Notes under the pieces: generated by a model
What the model was told of the DNA's origin: nothing
The model's database searches: none
What the model saw: the letters and a program-made list of their open reading frames with translations, nothing else
Assembly: GCA_944384295.1 (NCBI GenBank)
Contig: CALWSU010000002.1
Coordinates: forward strand, 62,001 to 126,000
Direction: 5' to 3'
Length of the DNA: 64,000 nt
Source of the DNA: an uncultured Lachnospiraceae bacterium
Lineage (GTDB): Bacteria > Bacillota > Clostridia > Lachnospirales > Anaerotignaceae
Shown here: positions 37,105 to 46,540 of the stretch, piece by piece
Layout of the letters: the number at the start of each line of letters is the position of its first letter
How positions within the stretch are numbered: the stretch's first letter is position 1
Program-made: the position numbers and the translations under genes

Positions 37105-37761
37105 TTAGCGAAATCCTTGCACCAATGCCGAAAACAACAACTGCCATCCATCTACTGTTACAAATAACAATAACTTAAATGGTAAAGAAATCGTAGCAGG
37201 AGGCAGCATAATCATACCCATTGACATCAAAGTACTAGATACTACAATGTCAATCAACAAAAACGGAATAAACAGTAAAAAACCAATGATAAATGCGCGT
37301 TTTAGTTCACTGGTCATAAATGCTGGAATTACAATTTGCATCGGCAAATCTTCTGGATTTTCCGTCATTTCTTGGTCTGCAAAATCCAAATACATATTCA
37401 GAGAACTTGTTTCGGTATTTCTCAGCATAAATTGCTTCATTGGCACCGAGGCTCGCGCTAAGGCTTCTTCTTGTGTAATTTCTTCGTTTTTATATGGAAC
37501 GTATGCCTGCTCATTTACCTCTTGTATCACAGGAGACATAATAAATAATGTCAAGAACAAAGCAAGACCTACTAATACCATGTTGGGTGGCGTTTGTTGC
37601 GTTCCTAGTGCACTTCTGGTAAATGATAATACAATGACTATCCTTGTAAAAGATGTCATCATAATGACAATGGAGGGCAACAGCATTAAAACTGTCAGTA
37701 TTACAAACAATTCTAATGTTTGTATGCCATTCCCATTGATATTTACAATTCCTTCTGCCAT
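37105..37761 (-). CDS. fliP: Flagellar export gate protein FliP
   Basis: 218 residues from ATG 37761, eight bases after GGAG; the GTG three codons earlier overlaps that site. PSIVIMMTSFTRIVIVLSF and LGTQQTPPNMVLVGLALFLT are FliP signatures. There is no long signal peptide, unlike in many proteobacterial FliP. Confidence 0.96.
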   Translation of the reverse strand: MAEGIVNINGNGIQTLELFVILTVLMLLPSIVIMMTSFTRIVIVLSFTRSALGTQQTPPNMVLVGLALFLTLFIMSPVIQEVNEQAYVPYKNEEITQEEALARASVPMKQFMLRNTETSSLNMYLDFADQEMTENPEDLPMQIVIPAFMTSELKRAFIIGFLLFIPFLLIDIVVSSTLMSMGMIMLPPATISLPFKLLLFVTVDGWQLLFSALVQGFR

Positions 37762-37784
37762 TGTCTGCACTCCAAACTTATTGA

Positions 37785-38150
37785 CTAATGTTTCATTTTT
37801 CCAAACTTGTCCAAAAATATTTCCTTAAATTGCGACATACGAAAATCTGTCGTTGTGCCTTCTCTTGCTTGCAATATTAGTTCAGAAATATCTTCTTCTT
37901 TTAATTCCATCAAAAGCTGTATGCCTGATTGAGCTACACCAATCAGGCAATACTTATTTCCCACTTGAACAATCAAAAGACTTTTATCCTGCCCTAACAA
38001 TATGCGCTCCAGCACTTTCATATTTGAGGAATTTTGATAGCGAATCGCAGTCTTTCCAATTCGCCTTGTCATCACAAAAGCTAGAATTAGTATCAATACA
38101 ACGATAATAAATGTGGCAATCAGTTGTAAAAAATCTCCTATATCTCCCAT
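37785..38150 (-). CDS. fliO: Flagellar biosynthesis protein FliO/FliZ
   Basis: 121 residues: one N-terminal membrane helix (about 8-28) and a small cytoplasmic domain with MKVLERILLGQDKSLLIVQVG and YCLIGV, typical of FliO. It aids assembly of FliP. Between cheY and fliP, as in Bacillus. Confidence 0.9.
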   Translation of the reverse strand: MGDIGDFLQLIATFIIVVLILILAFVMTRRIGKTAIRYQNSSNMKVLERILLGQDKSLLIVQVGNKYCLIGVAQSGIQLLMELKEEDISELILQAREGTTTDFRMSQFKEIFLDKFGKMKH

Positions 38151-38172
38151 AATGACCTCTACATCCTTTGAC

Positions 38173-38532
38173 TTAACCCAGTAAGGTAGTTACTGTTTTC
38201 ATCAGTCTGTCTGGTTTAAAAGGTTTTACAATAAAGTCTTTTGCACCAGATTTCAAAGCATCAATTACCATTGCTTCTTGACCCATTGCGGAACACATTA
38301 CCACCACTGCATTTGGATCTTTTGCGCGAATTGTTTTTAATGCTTCCAATCCGTCCATATTTGGCATTGTAATATCCATAATTACCAGATCGGGTTTCAA
38401 TTCATCATACTTATCCACTGCTTCCGCACCGTCTGCTGCTTCATGAATATCACTATAACCATTCTTCGTTAATGTGTCCTTTTCCATCATTCTCATAAAT
38501 GCTGCGTCATCTACTAACAAAATCTTCGCCAT
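38173..38532 (-). CDS. cheY: Chemotaxis response regulator CheY
   Basis: 119 residues; a single receiver domain with acidic pair in LLVDDAAFMR, phospho-acceptor D54 region VIMDITMPNMDG, threonine/serine position CSAMGQ and lysine KPF. Phospho-CheY acts on the FliM/FliY switch. Within the fla/che operon between fliY and fliO. Confidence 0.97.
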   Translation of the reverse strand: MAKILLVDDAAFMRMMEKDTLTKNGYSDIHEAADGAEAVDKYDELKPDLVIMDITMPNMDGLEALKTIRAKDPNAVVVMCSAMGQEAMVIDALKSGAKDFIVKPFKPDRLMKTVTTLLG

Positions 38533-38579
38533 GATACCATACCTTTCTTATTGGGTTATTATATTTTTTATATTATTCA

Positions 38580-40010
38580 TTATTGCTCTTTCAAAAATTC
38601 AGGACGTTTGATAATTTCTGTAATTCTCACACCAAAATTATCATCCACAACGACTACATCACCTTTTGCAATGCATTGTCCGTTGGCATAAACATCTACC
38701 TGTTCTCCTGCCAGCTTATCCAATACAACCAAAGATCCTGATGTCAATTCCAATATATCTTTGATCAATTTTTTAGTTCTACCAATTTCCACAGAAATTT
38801 CCAGCGGCACATCCATAATCAATGCCAAATTCTCTGCCTGTTCTTCTCCCAAGGTTTCCACTGCACCAAATTGTGGTGCATCTAAGGGCTGTGCCTGTAT
38901 CATACGAGGCTGTGGCGCATAGCCATAACCTTGAGGTGGCATTGCATTTGCCATCTGCTGTGGCGGTGCATAATACATCTGCTGTTGCATAGGCATAGGC
39001 TGTGGTTGCACTGGCGTTGCCTGCGGTTGCGGCTGTGCCATCTGCTGTTGCATCATTGCTTCTATTTCCTCCTGCGACATTGTTCTGTTGCTTGCTGGCT
39101 CTGGTGTTGGTGTTGGTGCCGCTTGTTGCTGCATCAACGCTTCTATTTCTGCTTGCGACATCATTCTGTTGCTTGCTGGCTCCGGCTCTGGTGCAGCTTG
39201 TTGCTGCATCATTGCTTCTATTTCTGCCTGCGACATCACTTTGTTGCTGCTTGCTGGCTCTGGTTCTTTCTTCGGCTCTGCTTGTGACATCGCTTGTTGC
39301 ATCATTGCTTCTATTTCTTCTTGTGACATCACTTTATTTGATGTAGGTGTCGTATCTGGTGTGGGTTCTGGTGCAGCTACCATTTGTGGTGGTGCTGCTT
39401 CTTCCAATTCTTCTTCACCGGTTAAACCAAATGCAGAAACCAAACGTTTTGCCAAACTGATAGACATCAAACTCATAAAGCGGCTTTCCACCAATTCTTC
39501 TATTGCTAGGTGGAAATTGACTACTACCATTTTATCTTCTCCGGCAAAGCATTTTTTCTTAAACGCATCTGTATCTTCTACCTCGAAAGAAACAGGCGTA
39601 GAAATATTTACCACTTCGCCTAAGAATTCTGAAAGTGCTGTTGAAGATGCCCCCATCATTTGGTTCATGACTTCACAGACTGCACTCATATTCATTTCAT
39701 CCAATACAAATGCTTCATCTGGAATTTCTGTCCCCATCAACAATCCAACAATGATTCTTACATCTTGGCGTTTGAGCAGCATAATATTACTGCCGCTTAA
39801 TCCTGATATATATGTAATTTCAACGCCGACAACCGGTTCTAAATCAGCATACTCAAACTCATCGAAAGAAAGAACACTTACATCAGGTGTTGTAATATCA
39901 ACTCGTTTTCCAAGCATAGTAGATATTGCAGTTGCGGAGGCGCCTAAGCTGATGTTCATGATCTCCCCAATTGCATCTATCTCTATGGAACTAAATTTTT
40001 GTTCACTCAT
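38580..40010 (-). CDS. fliY: Motor switch phosphatase FliY with repeated EIEAMM motifs in the linker
   Basis: 476 residues, longer than the common 370-400. A CheC-like phosphatase region (1-200) keeps both active sites (D12/E16/N19 and S109/E113/N116). A Q/P/A-rich linker (205-384) contains four copies of NxxMSQ(E/A)EIEA(M/L)MQQ at 225-239, 256-270, 281-295 and 308-322. A C-terminal FliN domain (about 385-472) builds the C-ring. The motif resembles the CheY-binding N-terminal peptide of FliM (LSQSQIDAL here). The protein's own N-terminus begins directly with the CheC domain. Confidence 0.95.
   Translation of the reverse strand: MSEQKFSSIEIDAIGEIMNISLGASATAISTMLGKRVDITTPDVSVLSFDEFEYADLEPVVGVEITYISGLSGSNIMLLKRQDVRIIVGLLMGTEIPDEAFVLDEMNMSAVCEVMNQMMGASSTALSEFLGEVVNISTPVSFEVEDTDAFKKKCFAGEDKMVVVNFHLAIEELVESRFMSLMSISLAKRLVSAFGLTGEEELEEAAPPQMVAAPEPTPDTTPTSNKVMSQEEIEAMMQQAMSQAEPKKEPEPASSNKVMSQAEIEAMMQQQAAPEPEPASNRMMSQAEIEALMQQQAAPTPTPEPASNRTMSQEEIEAMMQQQMAQPQPQATPVQPQPMPMQQQMYYAPPQQMANAMPPQGYGYAPQPRMIQAQPLDAPQFGAVETLGEEQAENLALIMDVPLEISVEIGRTKKLIKDILELTSGSLVVLDKLAGEQVDVYANGQCIAKGDVVVVDDNFGVRITEIIKRPEFLKEQ
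39045..39338 (-). repeat. Four coding repeats in fliY
   Basis: Four 45-base units encoding the 15-residue EIEAMM motif lie 25 to 31 codons apart, separated by A/P/E-rich spacers. The units are similar at the base level, and the spacing varies, so they look like in-frame duplication followed by drift. Confidence 0.8.
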
Positions 40011-40037
40011 ATCTGTTACTCTCCTTGTGTAGAATTC

Positions 40038-41021
40038 TTACATTTTTTCACATATCTCATTGATTTTCACCGCCATATTTTTGTTGCTCTTTCCGAGCTC
40101 ACCTTTAAACCACGGCTCTCCTTCGATATATAAATAAACGTCAGAATCCTTCGATTTATTCAAATTGATGACATCTCCCACCTGAAGTCCAAACAAATCA
40201 CGTAACAACAGTCTGGAACTGCCAAGTTCTGCTTTGATTTCCATAGAAGTTTCTTTGATACCTTCCATGATATTGTTGGCAATTTCTTCTTCTTGTCCCA
40301 GCTTTTCTTCCTGTTCTTCCAAAATCTTGAATATATTGCTTAAAAAACTGCCAGGCAAACAAATGTTAATCTTTCCTGTAATTCCACCGATATCTACATC
40401 CATTACAACAATGACGACAGTTTCATCAAAACCAATTCTTTGCATCATACCTGGATTGGTTTCAATTTTGTCTATGTTAAAATACAATTCCATGTAATTG
40501 GACCAGCCGTCTTTCATCACTGCCACAAGGTACTTGACAACATGTTGATATAACGCAAGTTCAATATCTGTGTAATTATAGGAAGATGGTATTTCAGCAA
40601 TATCCTCGCCTGTACCCCCCAACATTCTGTCAATTACACACAATATCAATTGATTGGTTCCATGTAATATCACTGGACCATTGATGCTGCCGTCTGGTAA
40701 AGTGACATTGATTAAAGTCAAAACATCATTGTCATTCAATGCGTTACTGAACTCATAATATCTTTGTTCCTCCACATCTAATATATCAACCTGTGTAGAC
40801 ATTCGCACCAAACTATTGAGTCTTGAAGAACACAGACGCGCATAATTTTCATATACGCTGGTTAACATTTTCAGTTTGTCCTTCGTAAATTTCTTTGGAC
40901 TATAAAAATCATATTTTTTGTACTTTCTTTCTTCTTTGACTTCTTCTTGTTTTTCTGATTCTCCACTAATCATAGAATTGATCAGCGCATCAATTTGACT
41001 TTGCGATAGTACTTCAGCCAT
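40038..41021 (-). CDS. fliM: Motor switch protein FliM
   Basis: 327 residues. N-terminal CheY-binding peptide (LSQSQIDALI, 5-14), a CheC-like middle domain without the phosphatase motifs, and a C-terminal FliN-like domain (LGSSRLLLRDLFGLQVGDVI, read in parts). It forms the C-ring with FliG and FliY. Lies 27 bases before fliY. Confidence 0.96.
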   Translation of the reverse strand: MAEVLSQSQIDALINSMISGESEKQEEVKEERKYKKYDFYSPKKFTKDKLKMLTSVYENYARLCSSRLNSLVRMSTQVDILDVEEQRYYEFSNALNDNDVLTLINVTLPDGSINGPVILHGTNQLILCVIDRMLGGTGEDIAEIPSSYNYTDIELALYQHVVKYLVAVMKDGWSNYMELYFNIDKIETNPGMMQRIGFDETVVIVVMDVDIGGITGKINICLPGSFLSNIFKILEEQEEKLGQEEEIANNIMEGIKETSMEIKAELGSSRLLLRDLFGLQVGDVINLNKSKDSDVYLYIEGEPWFKGELGKSNKNMAVKINEICEKM

Positions 41022-41063
41022 TTTCCATATTTCCCCCCTTCCTATCCTTGACCTGTCTTTGGT

Positions 41064-41837
41064 TTAATTGATATCAATCATATTTGCTTCTTCATAATAT
41101 TGCTCCAGTGTTTTTACGACACTGTCGTTTTTCGTAATCAATATCTCTACACGACGATTTCTTGCGCGATCTTCTCGTGTATCAAAAGAACTGATTGGGC
41201 GATGTTGTCCAAATCCACTGGAAACAAGCTTTGAAGGCTCGATGATATTTTTTTGCTGGATATAAAGCAATACCTCGGTTGCTCTATCCGAAGCCAAAAA
41301 TCGGTCACTGACAGGTTCATTCGGTGTATCCGGTGTTGCCTGTGAAGTATGACCCAACACTTGGATTTCCTGTATGGAATCTCTTGCTTCGTATATCGCC
41401 TGACAAAATTCATCTAAGATGACTTTTCCTTCATCTTTTAATACATAGCTATCCCCATCGAAAAATACATTATCACGAAATGTAATGAAAGTAAATCCGT
41501 CTCCGCGAGAAAGCTCAATCTGGGATTGTAAGTTATTTTCTGTTACATACTCTGACAACTGATAATACAATTCATCAAAATCGTCTACCGTTTCATCAGG
41601 TTTTGCCCCGCCGGAAACCGGATCTGATAGTGTATTCTGTTGTTCCCCTACGACAATCTGTGAAACTTCTGCCGCATCAGGATTAAAGCTTCTCACAAGA
41701 ATTTCCCATTTTTCCGAACTAACTGTTGACATGGAATACAACAATACGAAAAAACATAATAAAAGTGTTACCATATCGCCATATGTATCCATCCAGTTCG
41801 CGCCACCGCTTCCGCGCTTTTTCTTCTTTCCGGCCAT
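41064..41837 (-). CDS. motB: Flagellar stator protein MotB
   Basis: 257 residues from ATG 41837 (AGGATG upstream). Basic N-terminus, one membrane helix with the ion-binding aspartate in DTYGDMVTLLLCFFVLLYSM, and a C-terminal OmpA-type peptidoglycan-binding domain (VLGHTSQATPDTP and following). The ion used cannot be told safely. Confidence 0.95.
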   Translation of the reverse strand: MAGKKKKRGSGGANWMDTYGDMVTLLLCFFVLLYSMSTVSSEKWEILVRSFNPDAAEVSQIVVGEQQNTLSDPVSGGAKPDETVDDFDELYYQLSEYVTENNLQSQIELSRGDGFTFITFRDNVFFDGDSYVLKDEGKVILDEFCQAIYEARDSIQEIQVLGHTSQATPDTPNEPVSDRFLASDRATEVLLYIQQKNIIEPSKLVSSGFGQHRPISSFDTREDRARNRRVEILITKNDSVVKTLEQYYEEANMIDIN

Positions 41838-41881
41838 AAAATACACATCCTATTTATATTCTTATCTTTTGCCTTTAGCTT

Positions 41882-42733
41882 TTATTTTTCTTTTTTGGAT
41901 TTTTTCTTTTCTTTCTTACCGCCGTCAGATGCTCCATCACCTAAAGCCATTTCTCTTTGTTTCTGTGCCAGATAGGAAATCAGTTTTTCTTTCATAAATT
42001 TCGGGTTTTCACCAGATTGTATGGATAATACGCCTTCGATAATAATTTGTTTGCAAAGATATTCTTCATCATTTCTTGTATTTAATTTCTTTGCAATAGG
42101 AGAAAACACTAAGTTCGCCAATAATACACCATAAAACGTGGTAATCAACGCTACAGACATATCATTACCAATACTAGAACTCTCCCCGCCCTCTAAGTCC
42201 ATATTTTTCAACATATTAATCAAACCAATCAATGTACCTATCATACCGAATGCTGGCGCAAACGCAGATGCTTTTTCGTACATGCCAACCGCATCTGCAT
42301 GACGTTGTTCCAAATAATCTAAGTCATTATTCAGCATCGTTCTTACTTTTTCTGGATCAGTAGCATCTACAATTAACATAATACTTTGCTGCAAAAATGG
42401 GTCTGTTTGTTGATTGGCTTTTTCTTCCAATGCCAACAAACCATTTTTTCTAGCAATTTGAGAAAACTCTACTAATAAGTCAATAAATTCAAATGGGTCA
42501 TATTTATTGCCTTGCATCATAATTTTGAAATGCTTTGGTATTTGTTTTAGCATAGATGCAGGGTAACTCGCAATTACTGCGGAAATAGTACCACCCACAA
42601 CGATCAATGCACTTGGTGCATCCAAGAAGTTGATGATTTGGTCCATCACAATATCGGTTGGTGGAACATAAACGATACCAAAAGTAATTAACAAAATACC
42701 CAGCACTACACCTATTACTGTCGTTAAATCCAT
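41882..42733 (-). CDS. motA: Flagellar stator protein MotA
   Basis: 283 residues: four membrane helices, cytoplasmic loop, and the FAPAFGMIGTLIGLINMLKNM segment typical of MotA. The C-terminus is unusually lysine-rich (GGKKEKKKSKKEK). It forms the ion channel and torque generator with MotB, 44 bases downstream. Confidence 0.96.
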   Translation of the reverse strand: MDLTTVIGVVLGILLITFGIVYVPPTDIVMDQIINFLDAPSALIVVGGTISAVIASYPASMLKQIPKHFKIMMQGNKYDPFEFIDLLVEFSQIARKNGLLALEEKANQQTDPFLQQSIMLIVDATDPEKVRTMLNNDLDYLEQRHADAVGMYEKASAFAPAFGMIGTLIGLINMLKNMDLEGGESSSIGNDMSVALITTFYGVLLANLVFSPIAKKLNTRNDEEYLCKQIIIEGVLSIQSGENPKFMKEKLISYLAQKQREMALGDGASDGGKKEKKKSKKEK

Positions 42734-42748
42734 ATTGCATACCCTCTA

Positions 42749-42967
42749 TCAGTCATTATTTTTAACAACATTGATCTTCTGGTGCATGTTATAAATCTTT
42801 GCGTTGTATTCAATAATTTTGTCAATAATTTCGTCTACGGTTTCGCGTACAATAAAGAAGTCTTTGTTCATCAAAATCACTTTGGATTCTGGTATCATTT
42901 CGATACATTCAATGTGATTGCAATTGATAATAAATTCGTCACGGTTCAGTTTTGTTAATTTAATCAT
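42749..42967 (-). CDS. flbD: FlbD family flagellar protein
   Basis: 72 residues from ATG 42967 (AAAGGA eight bases upstream). MIKLTKLNRDEFIINCNHIECIE and the IVRETVDEIIDKI segment are characteristic of the small FlbD/SwrD proteins between flgE and motA. In Bacillus SwrD raises motor power. Confidence 0.92.
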   Translation of the reverse strand: MIKLTKLNRDEFIINCNHIECIEMIPESKVILMNKDFFIVRETVDEIIDKIIEYNAKIYNMHQKINVVKNND

Positions 42968-43067
42968 ACATACCATCCTTTCTTCCCTTTTGTTACTTTT
43001 CCCCTTGTTGATTATACTATATATACGGATAGAGCACAAATGCCCTATCCGTATATTATATCACATT

Positions 43068-44060
43068 TTAACGCTTCATGTTAACTAATTCTTGCAACAT
43101 TTCATCCGAAACTGTGATCATTTTAGAACATGCTTGGAAACCTCTTTGTGTAGTAATCATATTAGAGAATTCGGTTGCCAAGTCTACGTTTGACATTTCT
43201 AAACCATTGGTTGCTAATATGGATGTAGTACCTTTCCCAGGTTCATAAGCGCCAACCAAACCAGTGTTGTTTACTGCTTTGTAATAAGAATTACCTTGAT
43301 TTTCCAATGCATTTGGATTTGGTACATTTGCCAATGCAACCTGACCAAACTTGATGATTCTACCATCATCTGCTGTACCAGAAACAACACCATTTTCATC
43401 AATGGAAATACCAGTCAAATTGATTGGTTCCAAAGTGTCATTATAATTGATTTCTTCGGTACCATTATCGTCAACAGGTACACGCAAAGGAACCAATTGT
43501 GTTGTATTTGGTGTCCATGTCGCATCACCTACTGCCAACGCACCATCTGTTTGAATAAATCCGTAAACTACATTTTTATTGGCATCTACTAAATAGCCAT
43601 CACCGTCTATTGTGAATTTCCCAACTCTGGTTAATGTAAGCTGATTTGCTTGGCTGCCTTCTGCTACATCTGTAGCATCATCTGTATCATTTACAATACC
43701 ACTTGTATTGATATCCCCACCAGCACCTAATGTTGGTATTTTTTGTCCTACCAAAAAGAAGCCATTGCCACTAATCATACAGTCAGTACCATAACCTGTC
43801 GGTTCATAACTGCTGGCAGTAAAATTCACATCTACAGATGCTAATTGAGAACCATACCCTAATTGACTTGGATTGGAACCACCATACAATGTATTACCAG
43901 CACTAGAATTGCTTATAGACTGATAAATACTGTCCATAAATGTCGCACGAGCACTTTTGAACCCTGCGGTATTTACGTTTGCAATATTGTTACCAATTAC
44001 GTCCATTTTATTTTGGTGTGTACGCAAACCGGATACACCGGAAAACATTGATCTAAGCAT
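43068..44060 (-). CDS. flgE: Flagellar hook protein FlgE
   Basis: 330 residues from ATG 44060 (GGAAGGAG upstream); the longer reading frame has no ribosome site. MFSGVSGLRTHQNKMDVIG and NIANVNTAGFKSARAT at the start, and LSNVDLATEFSNMITTQRGFQ-type sequence near the end, define the hook subunit. Confidence 0.94.
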   Translation of the reverse strand: MLRSMFSGVSGLRTHQNKMDVIGNNIANVNTAGFKSARATFMDSIYQSISNSSAGNTLYGGSNPSQLGYGSQLASVDVNFTASSYEPTGYGTDCMISGNGFFLVGQKIPTLGAGGDINTSGIVNDTDDATDVAEGSQANQLTLTRVGKFTIDGDGYLVDANKNVVYGFIQTDGALAVGDATWTPNTTQLVPLRVPVDDNGTEEINYNDTLEPINLTGISIDENGVVSGTADDGRIIKFGQVALANVPNPNALENQGNSYYKAVNNTGLVGAYEPGKGTTSILATNGLEMSNVDLATEFSNMITTQRGFQACSKMITVSDEMLQELVNMKR

Positions 44061-44138
44061 TTTGATCTCCTTCCTGATTTGCTGTGTTTTTGTATCTATA
44101 ACTTCAGATAGATACAAAGCTTCCCTAACGGGTCCAGC

Positions 44139-44537
44139 CTATAGCAACACAGCACCGTCTATCTTTGTAAAAATATTATTTTTCATTTCATTGCCATTCA
44201 TAGCGGTAATGACTGTATTATTGGCTACGCTCACGACAAATGCTGCCTGCTGTGTAATCATCACAACATCTTTCGCGCCTTTTTGCCTTGCACTGTCTGC
44301 CGCTTCATTCATTTGCGCCAACAAATCCTCTGTCATCTCAATGCCACGTTGTTGTATACGTTCCTGAGAATGTTTGGAAAATTGTAGTTGATTTTGTGTT
44401 TGCTGCAATTTTTGCTGCAACACTTGGTCAAAACTATTTTCCTGTGTGGGGATTGTCGTTTGTGTTTTGGTATGTAGCAAAGGCTCCGTTTGTAATTGTT
44501 GCAGTTGGCGCAATTTGAAGTCACTGATTCGCTCCAT
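44139..44537 (-). CDS. TIGR02530 family flagellar operon protein
   Basis: 132 residues. FSKHSQERIQQRGIEMTEDLLAQMNEA followed by a short strand-rich end (VVMITQQAAFVVSVANNTVITAM) is the pattern (read in parts) of the small conserved protein found between flgD and flgE in Firmicutes. Function unknown. Confidence 0.85.
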   Translation of the reverse strand: MERISDFKLRQLQQLQTEPLLHTKTQTTIPTQENSFDQVLQQKLQQTQNQLQFSKHSQERIQQRGIEMTEDLLAQMNEAADSARQKGAKDVVMITQQAAFVVSVANNTVITAMNGNEMKNNIFTKIDGAVLL

Positions 44538-44608
44538 CCTTCACCCCCCATTTCATGACATGATAACAATGCATCATAACTGTTCCAAATTGATCAGGTT
44601 GTACACAC

Positions 44609-45163
44609 TTACACAGACTTTGTTTCTTCTGGGGTTTCTGTTCCTCCATCTTCGCCATCGCCTGTATCTGTGCCACCTTCTCCGCCTTCTTCTGGCAGTT
44701 CTGGTAATTTACCTACTGCTATCAGCTGCGACATAGAATATGCTTTGCCATCCACATACAAAATTGGTTCTCCATTATAAAATCCAACCCCTGTCACAGT
44801 CCCTACTACTTCTTCTATTTTATTATCACTTGTTATATTAGCAACTGTAACTTCTTTCCCCGATAAAGATGCTGCATATGTAATTACACTAGTTTGTGCC
44901 ATATCATTGATAGACTGCACCATAGCCAACTGTGCCAATTGTGTCATATAGGTATCTTGGCTCGTTGGATTCATGGGGTCTTGGTTTTGCATTTGCGCTA
45001 CAATCAACTGCAAGAAAGAGTCCATACTCAACTCAGATGATGCAGAAGTTCTTGTTTTCCCAGTCGCATCTGTTGTGTTTGCAGTTCTTGTTGTATTACT
45101 TGTATTGTTCTGTGTGCTGTACGCAGATGCAATCGCCTTAGAATTGATTGTCAAATCAGACAA
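44609..45163 (-). CDS. flgD: Hook cap/scaffold protein FlgD
   Basis: 184 residues from TTG 45163, eight bases after AGGAGG. The LQLIVAQMQNQDPMNP motif near residue 53 is the FlgD signature. The C-terminus ends in a G/E/D/T-rich acidic tail. FlgD caps the growing hook. Confidence 0.93.
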   Translation of the reverse strand: MSDLTINSKAIASAYSTQNNTSNTTRTANTTDATGKTRTSASSELSMDSFLQLIVAQMQNQDPMNPTSQDTYMTQLAQLAMVQSINDMAQTSVITYAASLSGKEVTVANITSDNKIEEVVGTVTGVGFYNGEPILYVDGKAYSMSQLIAVGKLPELPEEGGEGGTDTGDGEDGGTETPEETKSV

Positions 45164-45195
45164 AGTACTTTCCTCCTTTCTGCAACATGAACCAT

Positions 45196-46407
45196 TTACA
45201 CCAAACCTAAGCGCAACTGTTGCAAGAAATCCATACTGTCATCTTCTTTATGTTGCTGATGCTTTTTTTGTTGTTCTTGTGCAGATTGCTCTTTTTGTTG
45301 CTGTTGTTCTGGATTATGCTGCTGCAATAAATCTTTGTCTTCCTGTACTTGAATCTGCACTGAAACGTTTTGACCCGTTCTATTTTCCAAAACAGAAATC
45401 AAACCATTTCTATTATCCATCAATGTTTCCAGTGCTTTTGCATTTGCACAGAAAATAGAAACATGGGTTTCACCTTCTGCAAACGTAACGTTAATTTGTA
45501 CCTTACCCAAAGATTCTGGTTCCAGTTGCAGTTCAAATTCGTTGTTTGTACGCATCAAAATTTTATCTGCCATTTGTTCTGGAACATTGCCCTTATTCAC
45601 AGAAACCACATCACTCACTTTTACATGAATGACATCGCCTTCTGCCGTTTGCTGTTTTGTCTGCAACAACATACTCAGATCTTCTGCGTTACTTTTCTGT
45701 TGATCATCAGCCTTTTCTACCACCACATCTTTTTGAATAGGGGATTGTACATTTTGCTGCGTGCTATCTTGCTTTACTGCTTCTTGTACTGGCTGTTGTG
45801 TTGTTGCTGCGACATCAGTCTGTACAGTAGATTGCTGTTGTGTTGCCACATTTGTCATATTGGTTGTGTTCTCTGTGTTTGCGGCATTTGTTGCCTGCTG
45901 TGTCTGTACTACATTTTGCTGCAATGTCTGCTGTGGCACTGTTTGCATGACTTGCTGTGTCCCTTCCGCTGTTTGCGGGATTACATTTTCCTGTACACCA
46001 GTCTGCACGGTTGCGGTTTGTGTAGTAGTTGACACTTGTACAGAAGCCTGATTTTGTTGCAAAGCTTGAATTGCCGCATCTACATTGTTGCGATTGAACA
46101 GCATTGCTGCCAAAATCTCTGTATTCGCGAATTGTCCTACAACATTTTGTGCTACTTCTGTTTTTCCAGTTTGATCTTGTGCGCCTTGTGTGGCATCATC
46201 TTCTTGCGGTTGTTGCGTTTTATCTTGCGTTTTAGAAGGCTCATCTTTTTTTGTTGCCTGCGTTTTATCCGCTTGATTTGCTTGATCCGCCTCTCGACGC
46301 ATCACATTTTCAAAACTGTCTTTTGTGTTGTTTTTGGTCACATCCTTTTTAGACACATTGGACTGTGTCGCTTGCAGGAGTGCCATACTTGCACTTTTGA
46401 TGTCCAC
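45196..46407 (-). CDS. fliK: Hook-length control protein FliK
   Basis: 403 residues from GTG 46407 (GGAG seven bases upstream). A long Q/T/N/V-rich, low-complexity N-terminal two-thirds serves as the ruler. The C-terminal domain (about 265-355) has LQLEPESLGKVQINVTF, the export-switch motif that acts on FlhB. The last 40 residues are again Q-rich. Confidence 0.93.
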   Translation of the reverse strand: MDIKSASMALLQATQSNVSKKDVTKNNTKDSFENVMRREADQANQADKTQATKKDEPSKTQDKTQQPQEDDATQGAQDQTGKTEVAQNVVGQFANTEILAAMLFNRNNVDAAIQALQQNQASVQVSTTTQTATVQTGVQENVIPQTAEGTQQVMQTVPQQTLQQNVVQTQQATNAANTENTTNMTNVATQQQSTVQTDVAATTQQPVQEAVKQDSTQQNVQSPIQKDVVVEKADDQQKSNAEDLSMLLQTKQQTAEGDVIHVKVSDVVSVNKGNVPEQMADKILMRTNNEFELQLEPESLGKVQINVTFAEGETHVSIFCANAKALETLMDNRNGLISVLENRTGQNVSVQIQVQEDKDLLQQHNPEQQQQKEQSAQEQQKKHQQHKEDDSMDFLQQLRLGLV

Positions 46408-46486
46408 ATTTTCACTCCTTTCTTTTATTTTTGTGCTTCGTTTCTTAAGATTTGTTAAGATTCAAAGCTACAATATATTGCAACAG

Positions 46487-46517
46487 CACTGCTTTTAGGC
46501 GCTGCCCAAAAGCAGTG
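46487..46517. promoter_or_regulatory. Intra-operon hairpin between fliJ and fliK
   Basis: CACTGCTTTT (46487-46496) and AAAAGCAGTG (46508-46517) with an inner GGC/GCC form a stable stem with no T-tract after it on the minus strand. An overlapping GCAGT-GACTG-ACTGC hairpin (46512-46526) shares one arm. It is more likely an mRNA processing or stability element than a terminator. Confidence 0.5.
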
Positions 46518-46540
46518 ACTGACTGCTGCCATAAGTACCA

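Noticed and set aside
39088-40032. 314-codon open frame on the plus strand opposite fliY
   Set aside because: It is the antisense of the repeated, low-complexity fliY linker; the product is Cys/Ser/Ala-rich without a domain, and no ribosome site precedes it.
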